Shown here: positions 54,104 through 64,000 of the stretch, piece after piece | How positions within the stretch are numbered: position 1 is the first letter of the stretch | Layout of the letters: each line of letters starts with the position of its first letter | DNA from: Camellia lanceoleosa | Taxonomy: Eukaryota > Streptophyta > Magnoliopsida > Ericales > Theaceae | Reading direction: 5' to 3' | Assembly (NCBI GenBank): GCA_025200525.1 | Contig: CM045770.1 | Span: 127,759,429 to 127,823,428 of the forward strand | DNA: 64,000 nt | The notes under the pieces: model-generated | Told to the model about the DNA's origin: nothing | The model's database searches: none | The model's input: only the letters and a program-made list of their open reading frames with translations | Made by a program: the position numbers and the translations under genes

Positions 54104-55155
54104 TGAAAAATCTAGAAACCTCCTAGATGTTGATTTGTGATTATGTACCAATTTTAAGCAAAAAATAACAATCCCAATCAAACAATCAAGAGAAAGAGAC
54201 ACAAAGATTTTACGTGGAAAAACCACAATTGGACGCCTTCCAATTGTGATAAAAAAACGACCTGACCACGAGAACAATCCACTAAGAAGATATAAAGGAA
54301 TTACACAGTATCACTCTCAATTATCTAGCGAATCCTAACGCCTAATTGAACCAACCTCTATGTGCCTCTTCCAACCCCATCTTCACCACGGAATTGTCTT
54401 TCGATGAGCCACTCGGATTCCACCAATCGGGCAGAATTCTTGAGAATCCACTGGCGAAGAACAACTCTCTCTTTATGTAACAAACAAAACCTTTGATGTA
54501 GCCTTTTTCGGATCATGAGTTGAATACTCAATAAGACATCAAAGAAAATAAAATATCCCCAGATATAAACCTTTTAGAACCAAAAAGAAGATCGGAGGAC
54601 TTCAATCAATTACTTAGTTTTGGGAGAAAACCAAGTATTTATAGAGAACCAAAAGTAATCCAAGATTGGGAAGAAATCAAACTCCTTGAGAAATCCGGAT
54701 TACGAGGCTCGCTCGGCGAGGCTTTCTGCTCGGCGAGGAGAGTAAATTTCGTGATTTCTACTAGTGCCTTCGCTCGGCGGCGGATTCTTAGCTCGGCGAC
54801 CAATCACTTTCTTCGAGTTTTTGTATGGGCGCAATCCTTGGATCGGCGAGCATTCCTTGGCTCGGCGAGCAAGCCTTAGCTCGGCGAGCACTCCTTGGCT
54901 CGGCGAGCAACGGTGACATGCAATTTTGAATGCAAATTTGAATTTTGCTTGACGCCGACCGTGGCCAAGGCTCGACCCGTAATAATCAAAGTGGCAATCT
55001 TGAAAGCATTAACATCACAAACTTCTCTGCATGGCTCGATTCGGGTTTGGATTTGCATCTAATAAACTCATAGCCTCACTGAAATTAAAATGCGAACAAA
55101 ATTACAACTCAAAGGAGTTTTGTCAAACGGGGTTGCCAACAATAAAAACCTAACA
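54104..55155 (-). repeat. 5' LTR of copia element 1
   Basis: About 1052 bp, the pair of 49394-50455. It has at least eight GCTCGGCGAG words between about 54708 and 54910. It differs from the other LTR by scattered substitutions and many 1-10-bp indels, so the insertion is older than copia element 2. Confidence 0.88.
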
Positions 55156-55160
55156 CTGAG

Positions 55161-56030
55161 AATCACGAAAAACATCTCGTTACTGCCGTCATCACTGCAA
55201 TTCTTGAGAAACTTGTTGACATTGCATCTTGATTACAATCAGAAGTTCGATAATATATCTGTAATTGGAAAGCTATTGAATCTGGAAATCCTGAGCTTTC
55301 GTCGATCTGACATTGAGGAGTTACCTAAGGAAATAAGAGGATTTGGTTAATTTAAAGTTGTTAGATCGCAACATGTCGTAAACTTAAAAGAATAGCACTG
55401 GTGTCATATCGACTAGTCCAATTACAAGAGTTGTATGCGGGAGGTCATGAAATCATTTGGGAACGAGAAGGCAAGGAAGGAGGAGAAAATGCGAGCTTAA
55501 GAGAGTTTGAATCCTTGTCCAATTTGAATACTTTAGAGATTAATATAAAAGATGTCGTGTGTTTGCCAAGAATCCCATTGTTTAGCAAATTGACAAAATA
55601 CGCAATTTTGATAGGTGATGGTGCCGGCACCTTTTTTCCTGAAGAATCCGTAAAAAGGTTCCGCAAGATTTTGAGTCTCAATATCCCGTCAGAATGCGGT
55701 GGGATCAATTCGTTGTTACGGAGTACTGCACTTATAAGTTTAAATGGGAAGGGTTCGAAGGATGCAGTGCAAGAGTTGTTTCGAGAGGGAGTTGAAGGAC
55801 TCCAACACTTGAAGGGTCTATATATTGGTAATTGTGCTACACTAGAATGTTTTGTTAAAACAATGGAATGGGTCCCGCGTACATCTAATGTTATTCCTCC
55901 TATTTTTCCTATTCTGGAGAATTTAACGCTCAGAAATCTACCCAATTTAAGAAAGATATGTCACTGCCAACTTCCAACCGGCTCTTTTGGAAAACTAAAA
56001 CATCTTGAAATAGAGCATTGTCATGGAATG
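55161..56030 (+). pseudogene. NLR gene, part 2: LRR region between the two copia elements
   Basis: LRR coding resumes right after the copia target duplication: 'LRITKNISLLPSSLQFLRNL', 'LEILSFRRSDIEELPKEI', then, after damage, 'KLKRIALVSYRLVQLQELYA', 'LSNLNTLEINIKDVVCLPRI', 'LQHLKGLYIGNCATLECFV' and 'HLEIEHCHGM'. An extra base near 55345 shifts the frame ('GFG', stop), and a loss near 55370 brings it back, so the gene is broken independently of the insertions. At 56030 copia element 2 begins inside the codons for the last motif. Confidence 0.85.
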
Positions 56031-56232
56031 TGTTAACTGTATATTATTATTATACTAGTAGTATCATAACTGTATCTCTCTATTTGTCTTTGTATCTCTC
56101 TCAATCTCTATCTCCTTATTTATCTAGGTTTTCTTTCTCTTTCTGCCTATATATAGAGGCTTCTCTTATTGTATTATTCATTCAGTTCAATACAGAGTTT
56201 ATTCTTTCTCTTCTCTCATTACTTTCATAACA

Positions 56233-56244
56233 TGGTATCAGAGC
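56233..56244 (+). promoter_or_regulatory. Primer-binding site of copia element 2
   Basis: TGGTATCAGAGC begins directly at the end of the 5' LTR and matches initiator tRNA-Met. Confidence 0.92.
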
Positions 56245-56590
56245 CTAAGGTTCTCTCCTAGCTTTTTTTTCTCCCGTTTTTTTCTTTGGTAGCTTGTTTC
56301 TGTCCTCTGTCTGCTTACGGTGGTTTCGCATCTCTAGTCCATTTTGTTTCAACATTTGGACTATCCTTCTTCGTCTCTTCACGAGGAATTTACAGCCACT
56401 AGATTCATCTCCATCGGAGTCATCACGCGCCATCACGCGCCTCCCCAAGAAAAGCGCGTCGGTTGACGCCGTCGCCACTCTCCGCACACTCCAAAGACGC
56501 CTGTACCGCCTCGGTAGGCTTTCCACGGCTTGCCCATCGGCTTCGCATCGGCGACCTCAGCTCCCAGTCGGCTTGTCCCCGCCTCGATTT
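56245..56590 (+). other. GC-rich stretch replacing gag-protease in copia element 2
   Basis: Between the primer site and the first integrase residues lies about 345 bp. The part from about 56420 to 56580 is much richer in G and C than its surroundings (CATCACGCGCC twice, GACGCCGTCGCC, CCTCGGTAGG). I do not recognise gag in any frame. It may be a deletion scar, a leader, or a captured fragment of other DNA. Confidence 0.4.
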
Positions 56591-58919
56591 TCTTGTACTA
56601 TTAAGCTTTACCGTTCTGATAATGCTAAGGAGTACTTGGATTCTGATTTTCTTTCTTTTCTTCAGGCTCATGGTACTCTTTCTCATCGATCTTGTGCAGG
56701 CACTTCCCAACAAAATGGACGAGCGAGAAAAGCACCGTCATATTCTAGACACTACTCGGGCTCTTCTCCTTTCTTCTTCTTGTCCCGAAAAATTTTGGGG
56801 AAGCGCCCTTCGCTATCCATACCATCAATCGAGTTCCTACCTGTCATAGCTAACACAACTCCTTCTGGCGTTTGTATGGTTCTCCTCTGATTATACCACT
56901 CTTAAAGTTTTTGGTTACGCTTGTTTTGTTCTCCTTGACCTCATGAACACACTAAACTAGAACCTCGTTCGTCTTTGTTGTTTTTACGGGGTATGGTATT
57001 GAACATAAAGGGTATCGTTGTTGGGATCCTATCTCCAAGCGTCTTCGTATTTCTCGTCATGTGGTCTTCTGGGAACACAAAATGTTCTCCACTCTTTCCA
57101 AGTTTCACCTACCACAGTCACAGTCCACCCACTCACCGGTCTTCACTGATATTTCTATCGATTTGTTTTCTAATGAATTTAATGCAGTCGATCCCATGCT
57201 TTCCACGGCCTATGCCTATCGTCCATCCCGAGGATCTGTGTCAACTGATGGCCCTCCGCCTTCTCCGGCTCCGGTGGAGGTTCCCCCGGCCCCTATTTCC
57301 ATTGAGGTTCCTCCTCCACCTGAGCGTCATTCTACCCGGGTAAGGCAACCTTCTGCTCTTCTCCGTGATTATATTGTTGGTTCCACTGCTTTTTGCTCTC
57401 ATGAGCCTACTTCTTATCAAGAAGCTTCTTCTGACCCTCGTTGGCAACAAGCTATGACTGATGAGCTGCAGGCTTTTGAACAAACTCATACTTGGGACGT
57501 AGTTGATCTTCCTCCTGGCAAGCGTACTGTTAGTTGCAAATGGGTTTACAAGATCAAAACTCATTCTGATGGTTCCATTGAGCGTTACAAAGCTAAGCCT
57601 TGTGCCGAGGATTTAGTCAAGAATATGGGATTGACTATGAGGAAACATTTGCTCCTGTTGCCCGTCTTACTTGATTCATGACTTACTTCTTTATTCTTTC
57701 GCTAATCGCATCTTTCTCAAATGGATGTCAAGAATGCATTTCTCAATGGTGATCTCACTGAGGAAGTATTTATGCAACCTCCTCCTGGTTCTTCTGTTCC
57801 CTCAAACAAGGTTTGCAAACTCCGCCGTGCTTTATATGGTTTGAAACAAGCTCCACGTGCCTGGTTTGCCAAGTTCAGCTCTACCATTCGTGACTTTGGT
57901 TTTTCTTCCAGTGCCCATGATTCTGCCTTGTTTATCCGTAAGACGAAGCAGGGAACTATTCTCCTTCTCCTTTATGTGGATGATATGATCATCACTGGAG
58001 ATGACACAGTGGGTATTTCTAGTCTCAAAGCAGTTTCTTCTTCATCGATTTGAGATGAAAGATTTGGGTGCACTTAGCTACTTCCTTGGCTTGAAATTTC
58101 TCAAGATTCCTCGGTTATTTTCTCACTCAAAGCCAAGTATACTTCGATCTTCGAGTCGTGCTAACCTTTCCGATTGCAAGACTGTCACTACTCCAGTTGA
58201 TCCTCAGACTCGTCTTACACCTCTTGACGGCCCCTTATTGTCAGATGCAACTTTATATCGTCAATTAGTTGGTAGTCTTGTCTATCTCACAGTTACTCGT
58301 CCAGACATTGCTTATCTTTGTTCACATTGTCAGTCAATTTATGACTGCTCCTCGTTCTCCACACTATGCTGCCCTGGTTCGCATTTTGCGCTATCTCAAA
58401 GGAACTTTGTTTCATGGTCTTCACTATTCCCCTCACTCTTCTCTACAGCTGTATGCTTTTTCTGATGCCGATTAGCGGGGATCTCTACCGTCGTCGTTCC
58501 ACTAGGGTTCTCGCTTCTTCTTGGGTACTTCTCTCATTTCTGGCGTAGCAAAGCAAACCCTTGTTGCTCGTTCTAATCGAAATTTGAGTATCGTGCTCTT
58601 GCGAGATACTACTCAGGAGCTTGTGTGGCTTCGTTGGCTTCTTTCTGACATGGGTGTCTCTCATTCCGCTGCCACTAATCTTTATTGTGACAATCAAAGT
58701 GCTATTCAGATTGCTCATAACGATGTATTCCATGATCGCACCAAGCATATTGAGATCGATTGCCACTTCATACGACAGCATGTTACTAGTGGCCATGTTC
58801 GTCTTCTCTTTGTTACCTCTGCTGATCAGACTGCTGACCTCTTCACCAAAGCTCATCCTCCAGGCCGCTTTTCTGATCTCCTCTCCAAGCTCAAATTGAT
58901 ATCTGATTTACCACCTTGA
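56591..58919 (+). pseudogene. Integrase end, reverse transcriptase and RNase H of copia element 2
   Basis: The integrase core end 'LYRSDNAKEYLDSDFLSFLQ' with 'TSQQNGRAR' is followed by a variable linker ('VRQPSALLRDYIVGSTAF'). The reverse transcriptase comes next ('QTHTWDVVDLPPGKRTVSCK', 'MDVKNAFLNGDLTEEVFMQP', 'ALYGLKQAPRAWFAKF', catalytic 'LLLLYVDDMIITGDD' with Tyr-Val-Asp-Asp intact), then RNase H ('NLYCDNQSAIQIAHNDVFHD', 'RTKHIEIDCHFIRQ', 'TADLFTKAHPP'). Frame changes near 56730, 57600, 57680, 58030, 58330 and 58470 break it. It ends at TGA 58917-58919, a few bases before the polypurine tract. Confidence 0.85.
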
Positions 58920-58921
58920 GC

Positions 58922-58932
58922 TTGAGGGGGGG
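58922..58932 (+). promoter_or_regulatory. Polypurine tract of copia element 2
   Basis: TTGAGGGGGGG lies immediately before the 3' LTR start TGTTAACTG. Confidence 0.85.
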
Positions 58933-59139
58933 TGTTAACTGTATATTATTATTATACTAGTAGTATCATAACTGTATCTCTCTATTTGTCTTTGTATCTC
59001 TCTCAATCTCTATCTCCTTATTTATCTAGGTTTTCTTTCTCTTTCTGCCTATATATAGAGGCTTCTCTTATTGTATTATTCATTCAGTTCAATACAGAGT
59101 TTGTTCTTTCTCTTCTCTCATTACTTTCATAACAGAATG

Positions 59140-59403
59140 GAAGAAGTTATTTGGAAGGAAAAAGGAGAAGATGATGCAACAAACAAGATGGAGTTTCCAG
59201 CGTTAGAATCCATTACTTTGGAGATTCTACCAATGCTCATTGGTTTTTGCAGAGGGACTGTCGAGATTGAGTTCCCTCAATTGAAGAAATTGAGTCTTCG
59301 GTGTATACCACAACTCAAGTGGCTCTTCCTCGATAGCAGTAATCCGTTTTCACAGTCAATGGAAAACCACAATGCTACCTTCCTATCTCTTTTCCCCCAC
59401 AAG
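59140..59403 (+). pseudogene. NLR gene, part 3: end of the long first exon
   Basis: Removing the copia element with one GAATG copy restores the frame: 'HCHGM' runs into 'EEVIWKEKGEDDATNKMEF', then 'LESITLEILPMLIGFCRGTV' and 'LKKLSLRCIPQLKWLFLDSS'. These are the irregular C-terminal LRRs usual in At4g27190-like NLRs. A GTATGT donor at 59404 ends the exon. Confidence 0.88.
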
Positions 59404-61204
59404 GTATGTCAACATGCCTTTCTTTTCGTAAGGTCTTCTCTCTCTTTCTTTCATTCTTTCTTAATTTTTTCTATAAGAAAAAGTAATCATTCTATTCGTA
59501 TTATGAGGACAAGGCTCTGAATCCATGGAAGCATCTCAGTTACTCTTTGCAAAACTTTGATTGTTCCACTTTGACATAGTTTCATCATTCTAATAAGATT
59601 TGCTGTAAATAAATTAAAAAATATATATATTTTTATTCTGTTTGACATAGTTTCATCATTCTAATAAGATTGTTCTGCTTTACTCTCTTGAAGTATCACC
59701 CAATCTCACTTGATCCCCTCAACTAAAAAAATAATGCATTTATCATTTCAAATTATAAATTTATATTATTGTAAATATTTTGTTAGGGATATGTCTCTTA
59801 AATACATTAAAATTTGAAATGTGACTTGCACATGACATCTCAAATGGAATGCCTAAAATGACATTATTAGTTTGTTTGGTTTAGTTTTTAAAAACTATTT
59901 TTGAGTTTTTTTTTTTTTTTTTTTTTTCATATATATATATATATATTTTTGTCTTTAATGAAATTTTTTTAGTTTTAGTTAAAAAAAAATTATATTTAGG
60001 TACATCTATTCTCGATGCATCTCAAAAGTAAATATTTATGAAAATTTCTAAACAAAAATTAACTAAAGACAAAAAAATACAAAAATACAAAAATATACCG
60101 GTTTTTTCTCATCTTTTGTGAATTTTTTAAAAATATTTCACAAATATTTACATTTTAGGTGCATCTAAAAATTTTAATTTTCTAACTAAATTTTCTTACC
60201 AATGATGGGTCTAGGGGTGTGGGTTCAGGCAGTCGCACCCCAAATTGTTTTAAAAATTAGAGTAATCAATAGGTCATGATAGTTGGAATTAATTCCCATT
60301 AAATCCAATTTAAAATAAGCACTAATAAAATTGTCATTAAAAATCTTTTTTTTGTGACGATTTTTCGCATTTCGCTAAAATTTGACAATTAGTGACTTTT
60401 TTTTACGGTTTTATAAATTGTCGCTAAAACTTATAATTAGTGATATTTTTCTATGACGGATTTTTTATACTGTCGCTGAAAGTTTAAAATTAGCGACTTT
60501 TTTGTGACAATTTTCAAACTGCTGCTGAAAATTAACAATTAGTGACCTTTTTTTTTTTAAATAGTATTTAATAAAAAAACGCCATTAATTCTCACAGGAC
60601 TTAATGGACAATAAGTTCACCTATTAGAACTTACTAGTAAATCCCCCTAAAAACTATATATATTGCACTAGTAATTAGGATGATAATTATAAATTGAATA
60701 CTTCGCATTTACAAAATTTCAGTAGTTTGCACCATCCAAATTATTTACATTACAAAATTTTAAAAATAGTTTTAAATTGAGTTTTATCAAATATTGATCT
60801 ATTCTATTTATTATTTGTATTATTTGTTATATTTCTATATTGTATAAAGTTACTTGTATTCTATTATTTGTTTCAATTTGTTATTATTCTTGGTCATGGA
60901 TGGAAATTTTACTATTAGAACGTTAGCTTATTCTATTGTTAGTTTCTTTAGTTGAATGACACAATCATTTGTTTCTCTTCTTTCTATTTTCATTGTCAAG
61001 GATTAGTATTTTTTTTTTTTTTTTGGTCTCAATAACCAAATGAAAAAAAGGCAATCATATCTTATTTCATTCATTTAAAGGTTTTGGTTGTAAAAATTAT
61101 TGGTCATATCTGCAAACTACAAGAAGAGGGACAAAGATAGAGTGATATTCCATAACCATTCCTACAAATATTATAACTACCACTGACAAAAGTTTTATTT
61201 TCAG
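59404..61204 (+). other. NLR intron 1 (1.8 kb) with repeat insertions
   Basis: Bounded by GTATGT at 59404 and TTTTCAG at 61198-61204. It holds a 32-bp direct repeat TTTGACATAGTTTCATCATT... at 59570 and 59641, an AT microsatellite near 59930, and a block of short repeats at 60340-60560. No coding sequence is seen. Confidence 0.75.
60340..60560. repeat. GTCGCTAAAA / ATTAGTGAC repeats, CACTA-like subterminal block
   Basis: Four loosely repeated units of about 55-60 bp combine TTGTCGCTAAAACTT, AATTAGTGAC, T-runs and GTGACGG. Such words are typical of the subterminal regions of plant CACTA transposons. No terminal CACTA motif pair was found, so this may be only a fragment. Confidence 0.5.
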
Positions 61205-61864
61205 GTTGCATTACCTAGCTTGGAGGAGCTAGAACTCACAGATCTTGACAATCTGGAAGGGCTGGAACACATTCCAATCTCAGTGGGTTCCTTTTCTAAA
61301 CTTAGAAAAGTACATGTAGAACACTGTGGCAAATGGCTCTGTGTTTTTCCATCACAATTTCTTACGAAGCTGCAAAATCTTGAAGATTTAACCATAGAAA
61401 ATTGTAGTTTACTAGAGAAGGTGTTTGGTTTGGAAATGGTGGACTGTAAGGAACAAGAATCAGAGATGCTCTCGCTCTTGAAATCTCTAAAATTAAAACA
61501 CCTACCCCAACTGGATTATATTTCAAAGAGAGATCCCATTGGATTTACGTACATTTCACAATTAAGTATTCTACATGTTCATGACTGTGATAACTTGAGA
61601 TATCTATTCCTACATTCCATGATGAAGTGTATGTTACAACTCCAAGAATTGGACATAAGGAGATGTAAAATGATGTCAAGGATTGTTGCAGATGAGAAAG
61701 GGCAGGGCAAAAGCTCGGTGGATAAAATTGAGTTCACTCAATTGAAAATTTTGCGGCTTTATGATCTACCGAACCTTGTGAGTTTCTTCCCCAAAGTGAT
61801 TGCTACTTCGGCTACATCAACAGAATGCCTCCAAAATGTCATGCAAACTTTATTCAATGAGAAG
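61205..61864 (+). pseudogene. NLR gene, LRR exon 2 (660 bp)
   Basis: An open exon of 220 codons between CAG at 61202-61204 and GTAAAA at 61865. LRR-type phrases are 'LEELELTDLDNLEGLEHIPI', 'FLTKLQNLEDLTIENCSLLE', 'LLKSLKLKHLPQLDYISKRD' and 'FTQLKILRLYDLPNLVSFFP'. The exon itself has no stop. It is a tandem duplicate of the next exon, with the same length and same phase. Confidence 0.88.
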
Positions 61865-62123
61865 GTAAAATGAAGAAGTAGAATGCTAGTGAAACCAAAG
61901 CTACTTACCTTTTACAATGATTTGTATGATTTTTTTTTTAATTTTTTAATTTTTGTTTTGGATCAAGTAACAAAATGAAATGGGCTACCATATCTTATTC
62001 CAATAATTTGAAATTCAAGGTTAAAAAAGTACTAGGTAACGCATACAAAGTACAGAGAGGTATATATCTCATAACCATTCCTACTATCATTATGCTATAA
62101 CTAAAAGAATGAGTTCTTTTCAG

Positions 62124-62783
62124 GTTGTATTCCCCACTTTGGAGGTGCTAGAACTTGATCATCTTGACAATTTGGAAGGGATGGAACACTGTCCACCTTC
62201 ATTGATGTCCTTGTCCAAACTTAGATATGTACATGTACGACGCTGCAGCAAATTGCCCAAAGTTTTTCAAGCACAATTGCTTACGAGGCTACAAAATCTT
62301 GAAGAACTATCTATCGAGGATTGCAGTTTGCTGGAGAAAGTGTTTGAATTGGAAGTGGTTGACTGTACGGAACACAACTCAAAGATATTCCCGTTATTGA
62401 AATCTCTCAAATTAAAAAGTCTACCCCAATTGAACCATATTCCAGAGAGAGATCCCATTGGATTTATGTACATTCCACGATTAAGTGTTCTACATATTGA
62501 TGATCTTGACAACTTGAGATTTCTATTCTCACAGTCCATGACACAGTGTATCCTACAACTACAAGAATTGGAAATAAGTGGATGTAAAATGATGTCAACA
62601 ATTTTTAGGGAGGAGGATAGCCATGGTGAAATTTTGGTGGATAATATTGAGTTCACTCAATTAAAAATTCTGCTACTTTATGATATGCAAAATCTTGTGA
62701 GTATCTTCCCCAAAGTGACTACTACTGTGGCGACATCATTTGAACACATCCAGAACCCGAGACAAAGTCTCTTCAATGAAAAG
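62124..62783 (+). pseudogene. NLR gene, LRR exon 3 (660 bp, duplicate of exon 2)
   Basis: An open exon of 220 codons between CAG and GTGAAT. It aligns without gaps to exon 2: 'LEVLELDHLDNLEGMEHCPP', 'LLTRLQNLEELSIEDCSLLE', 'LLKSLKLKSLPQLNHIPERD', 'FTQLKILLLYDMQNLVSIFP', and both end 'LFNEK'. Well over half of the residues are the same. The intron before it also resembles the end of intron 1 (ATCTCATAACCATTCCTAC here, ATTCCATAACCATTCCTAC there), so intron and exon were copied together. Confidence 0.88.
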
Positions 62784-62895
62784 GTGAATGGTAGAAGTTG
62801 AATGCTTCAATGACACTAGAGCAGTAAATCTCCTTTTTAAACATTTTATATTACTTTTAGTAGTATGGTTGTTAATGCAATTGTTTGGTTTGCAG

Positions 62896-63386
62896 GTTGC
62901 ATTCCCTTGCTTGGAGGAATTGGAACTCCATGGATTTCAGAGCATGAACGAAATATGGTGCAATCAAATTCAGACCGGCTCGTTCAACAAACTAATTAAA
63001 CTGTATGTCTCAGATTGTGGCATCTAAAAAAGCTAGCCATAAATAAGTGCTCGATGATGGAAGAAGTAGTTGCAATGGAGGAAGATAAAGAAGGAAGGAT
63101 AAACAGAACTCCATTGCCTAAATTGGAGTATTTGGAACTCGAAGATCTACCAGTGCTCAAGAGTTTTTGCCACGTTACTCATGTTTGGGAATTGCCATTG
63201 GTAGAAAACATCACTGTCCTCAATTGCCCTGAAATGAAGACCTTCTCTCTTGGAGTCATATGCACCCCAAAGTTGCAACATGTATTTGTGACGAAGGGAA
63301 GGAACAAGTGGCGCCCAGGCAGAGAAGGAGATGATTGGCTATGGATAAGCGACCTCAATCAAACCATACTGCACGTAATTGAAAAG
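62896..63386 (+). pseudogene. NLR gene, LRR exon 4, with deletion
   Basis: After TTTGCAG it reads 'VAFPCLEELELHGFQSMNEI' and 'CNQIQTGSFNKLIKLYVSDC', then breaks near 63020 (stop TAA). In another frame it continues 'WHLKKLAINKCSMMEEVVAM', 'LPKLEYLELEDLPVLKSFCH' and 'VLNCPEMKTFSLGVICTPKL', and ends at a GTATGT donor at 63387. The usual LRR piece between 'SDCG' and 'HLKKL' (about 15-20 residues) is missing, so this is a deletion with frameshift. The gene runs on beyond the window. Confidence 0.82.
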
Positions 63387-64000
63387 GTATGTTGTTTATA
63401 TGAATACTTTTGTTTTTCTCTCTCTTTTTCTTCCATTAAGTGCATAAGCCACATTTTAACTTCCAAGTATCCAAAAAGGAAAACAAGCTCCGAACAATTG
63501 AGAAATAAGTATTTTAAAACTATCAAATCATGATTTTTCCAAAAATTAAAATTTTGTTTACTATATTGCTAAATTTGCAATTAAAAGAAGTATTAAATTA
63601 ATATATCTGAAGTACATTTTACATAAAATTTTCTTTCTTTCAATTATAAAAGATCAAAAGTTCGTTCTTTCTAAAGTATAAAGTTTCTTTTAAGCTGTGT
63701 TTGGATCATAAACTTAGATGAAAATTTAAAAAAAGAAAGAGAAAATATATGTGAATAAAATATAACTACATTTTACACACTTTTCTTTTTTCCTTTCTAA
63801 ATCCATATTCAAATCTATCATTCAAACACAACAGTAAAAATTCAAAAAAAAATTGGATTTATTGTACAGAGCTATTAATTTTTGTGCTATTTAATATATT
63901 ACTTGTGAGCATTACTATTAAAATTATTATTTAAATTCATGATTAATAATGATAGCACAGCTGAAGTGTGCCCAACAATTTACTCTCTCCTTTTTACTTA
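63387..64000. other. NLR intron 4 (start) with MITE-like insert
   Basis: It begins GTATGTTG and is AT-rich. At about 63693-63832 there are inverted ends (GCTGTGTTTGGATCATA and the complement of GTTGTGTTTGAATGATA) around an AT-rich core of about 140 bp. The window ends before the next exon. Confidence 0.55.

Larger units (their letters stand above)
49394..55155 (-). mobile_element. Copia element 1, minus strand, gag-only
   Basis: LTRs at 49394-50455 and 54104-55155 lie within a perfect target duplication CTGAG (49389-49393 and 55156-55160). The primer-binding site for initiator tRNA-Met next to the right LTR and a polypurine tract next to the left LTR show that the element reads on the minus strand. 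Inside is gag only; protease, integrase, reverse transcriptase and RNase H are missing. The gag with coiled coil and two zinc knuckles suggests the SIRE/Maximus group. It sits inside an LRR codon region of the NLR gene. Confidence 0.88.
56031..59134 (+). mobile_element. Copia element 2, plus strand, short and young-looking
   Basis: LTRs of 202 bp (56031-56232 and 58933-59134) differ at one base (GAGTTTATTC against GAGTTTGTTC). The target duplication GAATG (56026-56030 and 59135-59139) is perfect. The initiator tRNA-Met primer site TGGTATCAGAGC follows the left LTR at once, and the polypurine tract GAGGGGGG precedes the right LTR. The interior lacks gag and protease and keeps a broken integrase end, reverse transcriptase and RNase H. 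It sits in the NLR LRR region. Confidence 0.92.

Noticed and set aside
1..64000. tRNA, rRNA or other structured RNA genes
   Set aside because: I looked for cloverleaf A/B-box patterns and rRNA-like blocks and found none I could support. TGGTATCAGAGC occurrences are primer-binding sites.

Overview
This is nuclear DNA from a flowering plant, most likely a eudicot. The evidence is GT-AG introns, a CC-NBS-LRR disease-resistance (NLR) gene, a FAR1-type Mutator-like element (MULE) and layers of plant LTR retrotransposons. The species cannot be told from the sequence. I see no intact host gene: almost everything is transposable element, and the coding regions I could follow carry stops or frameshifts.

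Layout, left part (1-25.3 kb). The end of a gypsy-type LTR (1-3153) abuts a minus-strand LTR with its own TATA box (3154-5318). Next is a multi-exon plant-mobile-domain (PMD) pseudogene (5319-7426). Its last exon lies 15.8 kb away (23247-23389), because a solo LTR in reverse orientation (7427-23246) landed in it. That solo LTR was then hit by a 13.4-kb LTR retrotransposon (7662-21100, target duplication TGTAC). This element has gag and protease but no reverse transcriptase or integrase. In the rest of its interior it carries two tandem arrays and one full plus two partial copies of an antisense gene of the 'putative gypsy-type transposon' (Transposase_28) kind. One array was later split by a 3.3-kb solo LTR (10318-13652, target duplication TGACA). 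A second, decayed mobile-domain/DUF7745-like gene lies at 24.25-25.26 kb.

Middle (25.9-38.7 kb). A minus-strand Tat-lineage gypsy element with two RNase H domains (25.95-33.0 kb) borders a plus-strand Tekay/Del-like chromovirus that has lost its left end (33.0-38.7 kb). Then come small MITEs and a 6.4-kb FAR1/MULE element with about 590-bp terminal inverted repeats (40398-46839).

Right part (46.8-64 kb). A CC-NBS-LRR gene starts at 47688. Its first exon is split by two copia elements, one minus-strand and gag-only (49394-55155, target duplication CTGAG) and one short and young-looking (56031-59134, target duplication GAATG). Leucine-rich-repeat exons continue to 63386. Two of these are a tandem duplicate of exactly 660 bp each. 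Frameshifts near 55.35 kb and a deletion near 63.02 kb show that the copy is a pseudogene even without the insertions.

The most unusual material is the pol-less element with antisense genes and hairpin-bearing arrays, and the LTRs of unrelated families that each carry a dense cluster of a short family-specific GC-rich word (CGCTCGAGCG, GCTCGGCGAGC, GTGGTCTAC/GGTCGACC, GGCACGGCTGG).
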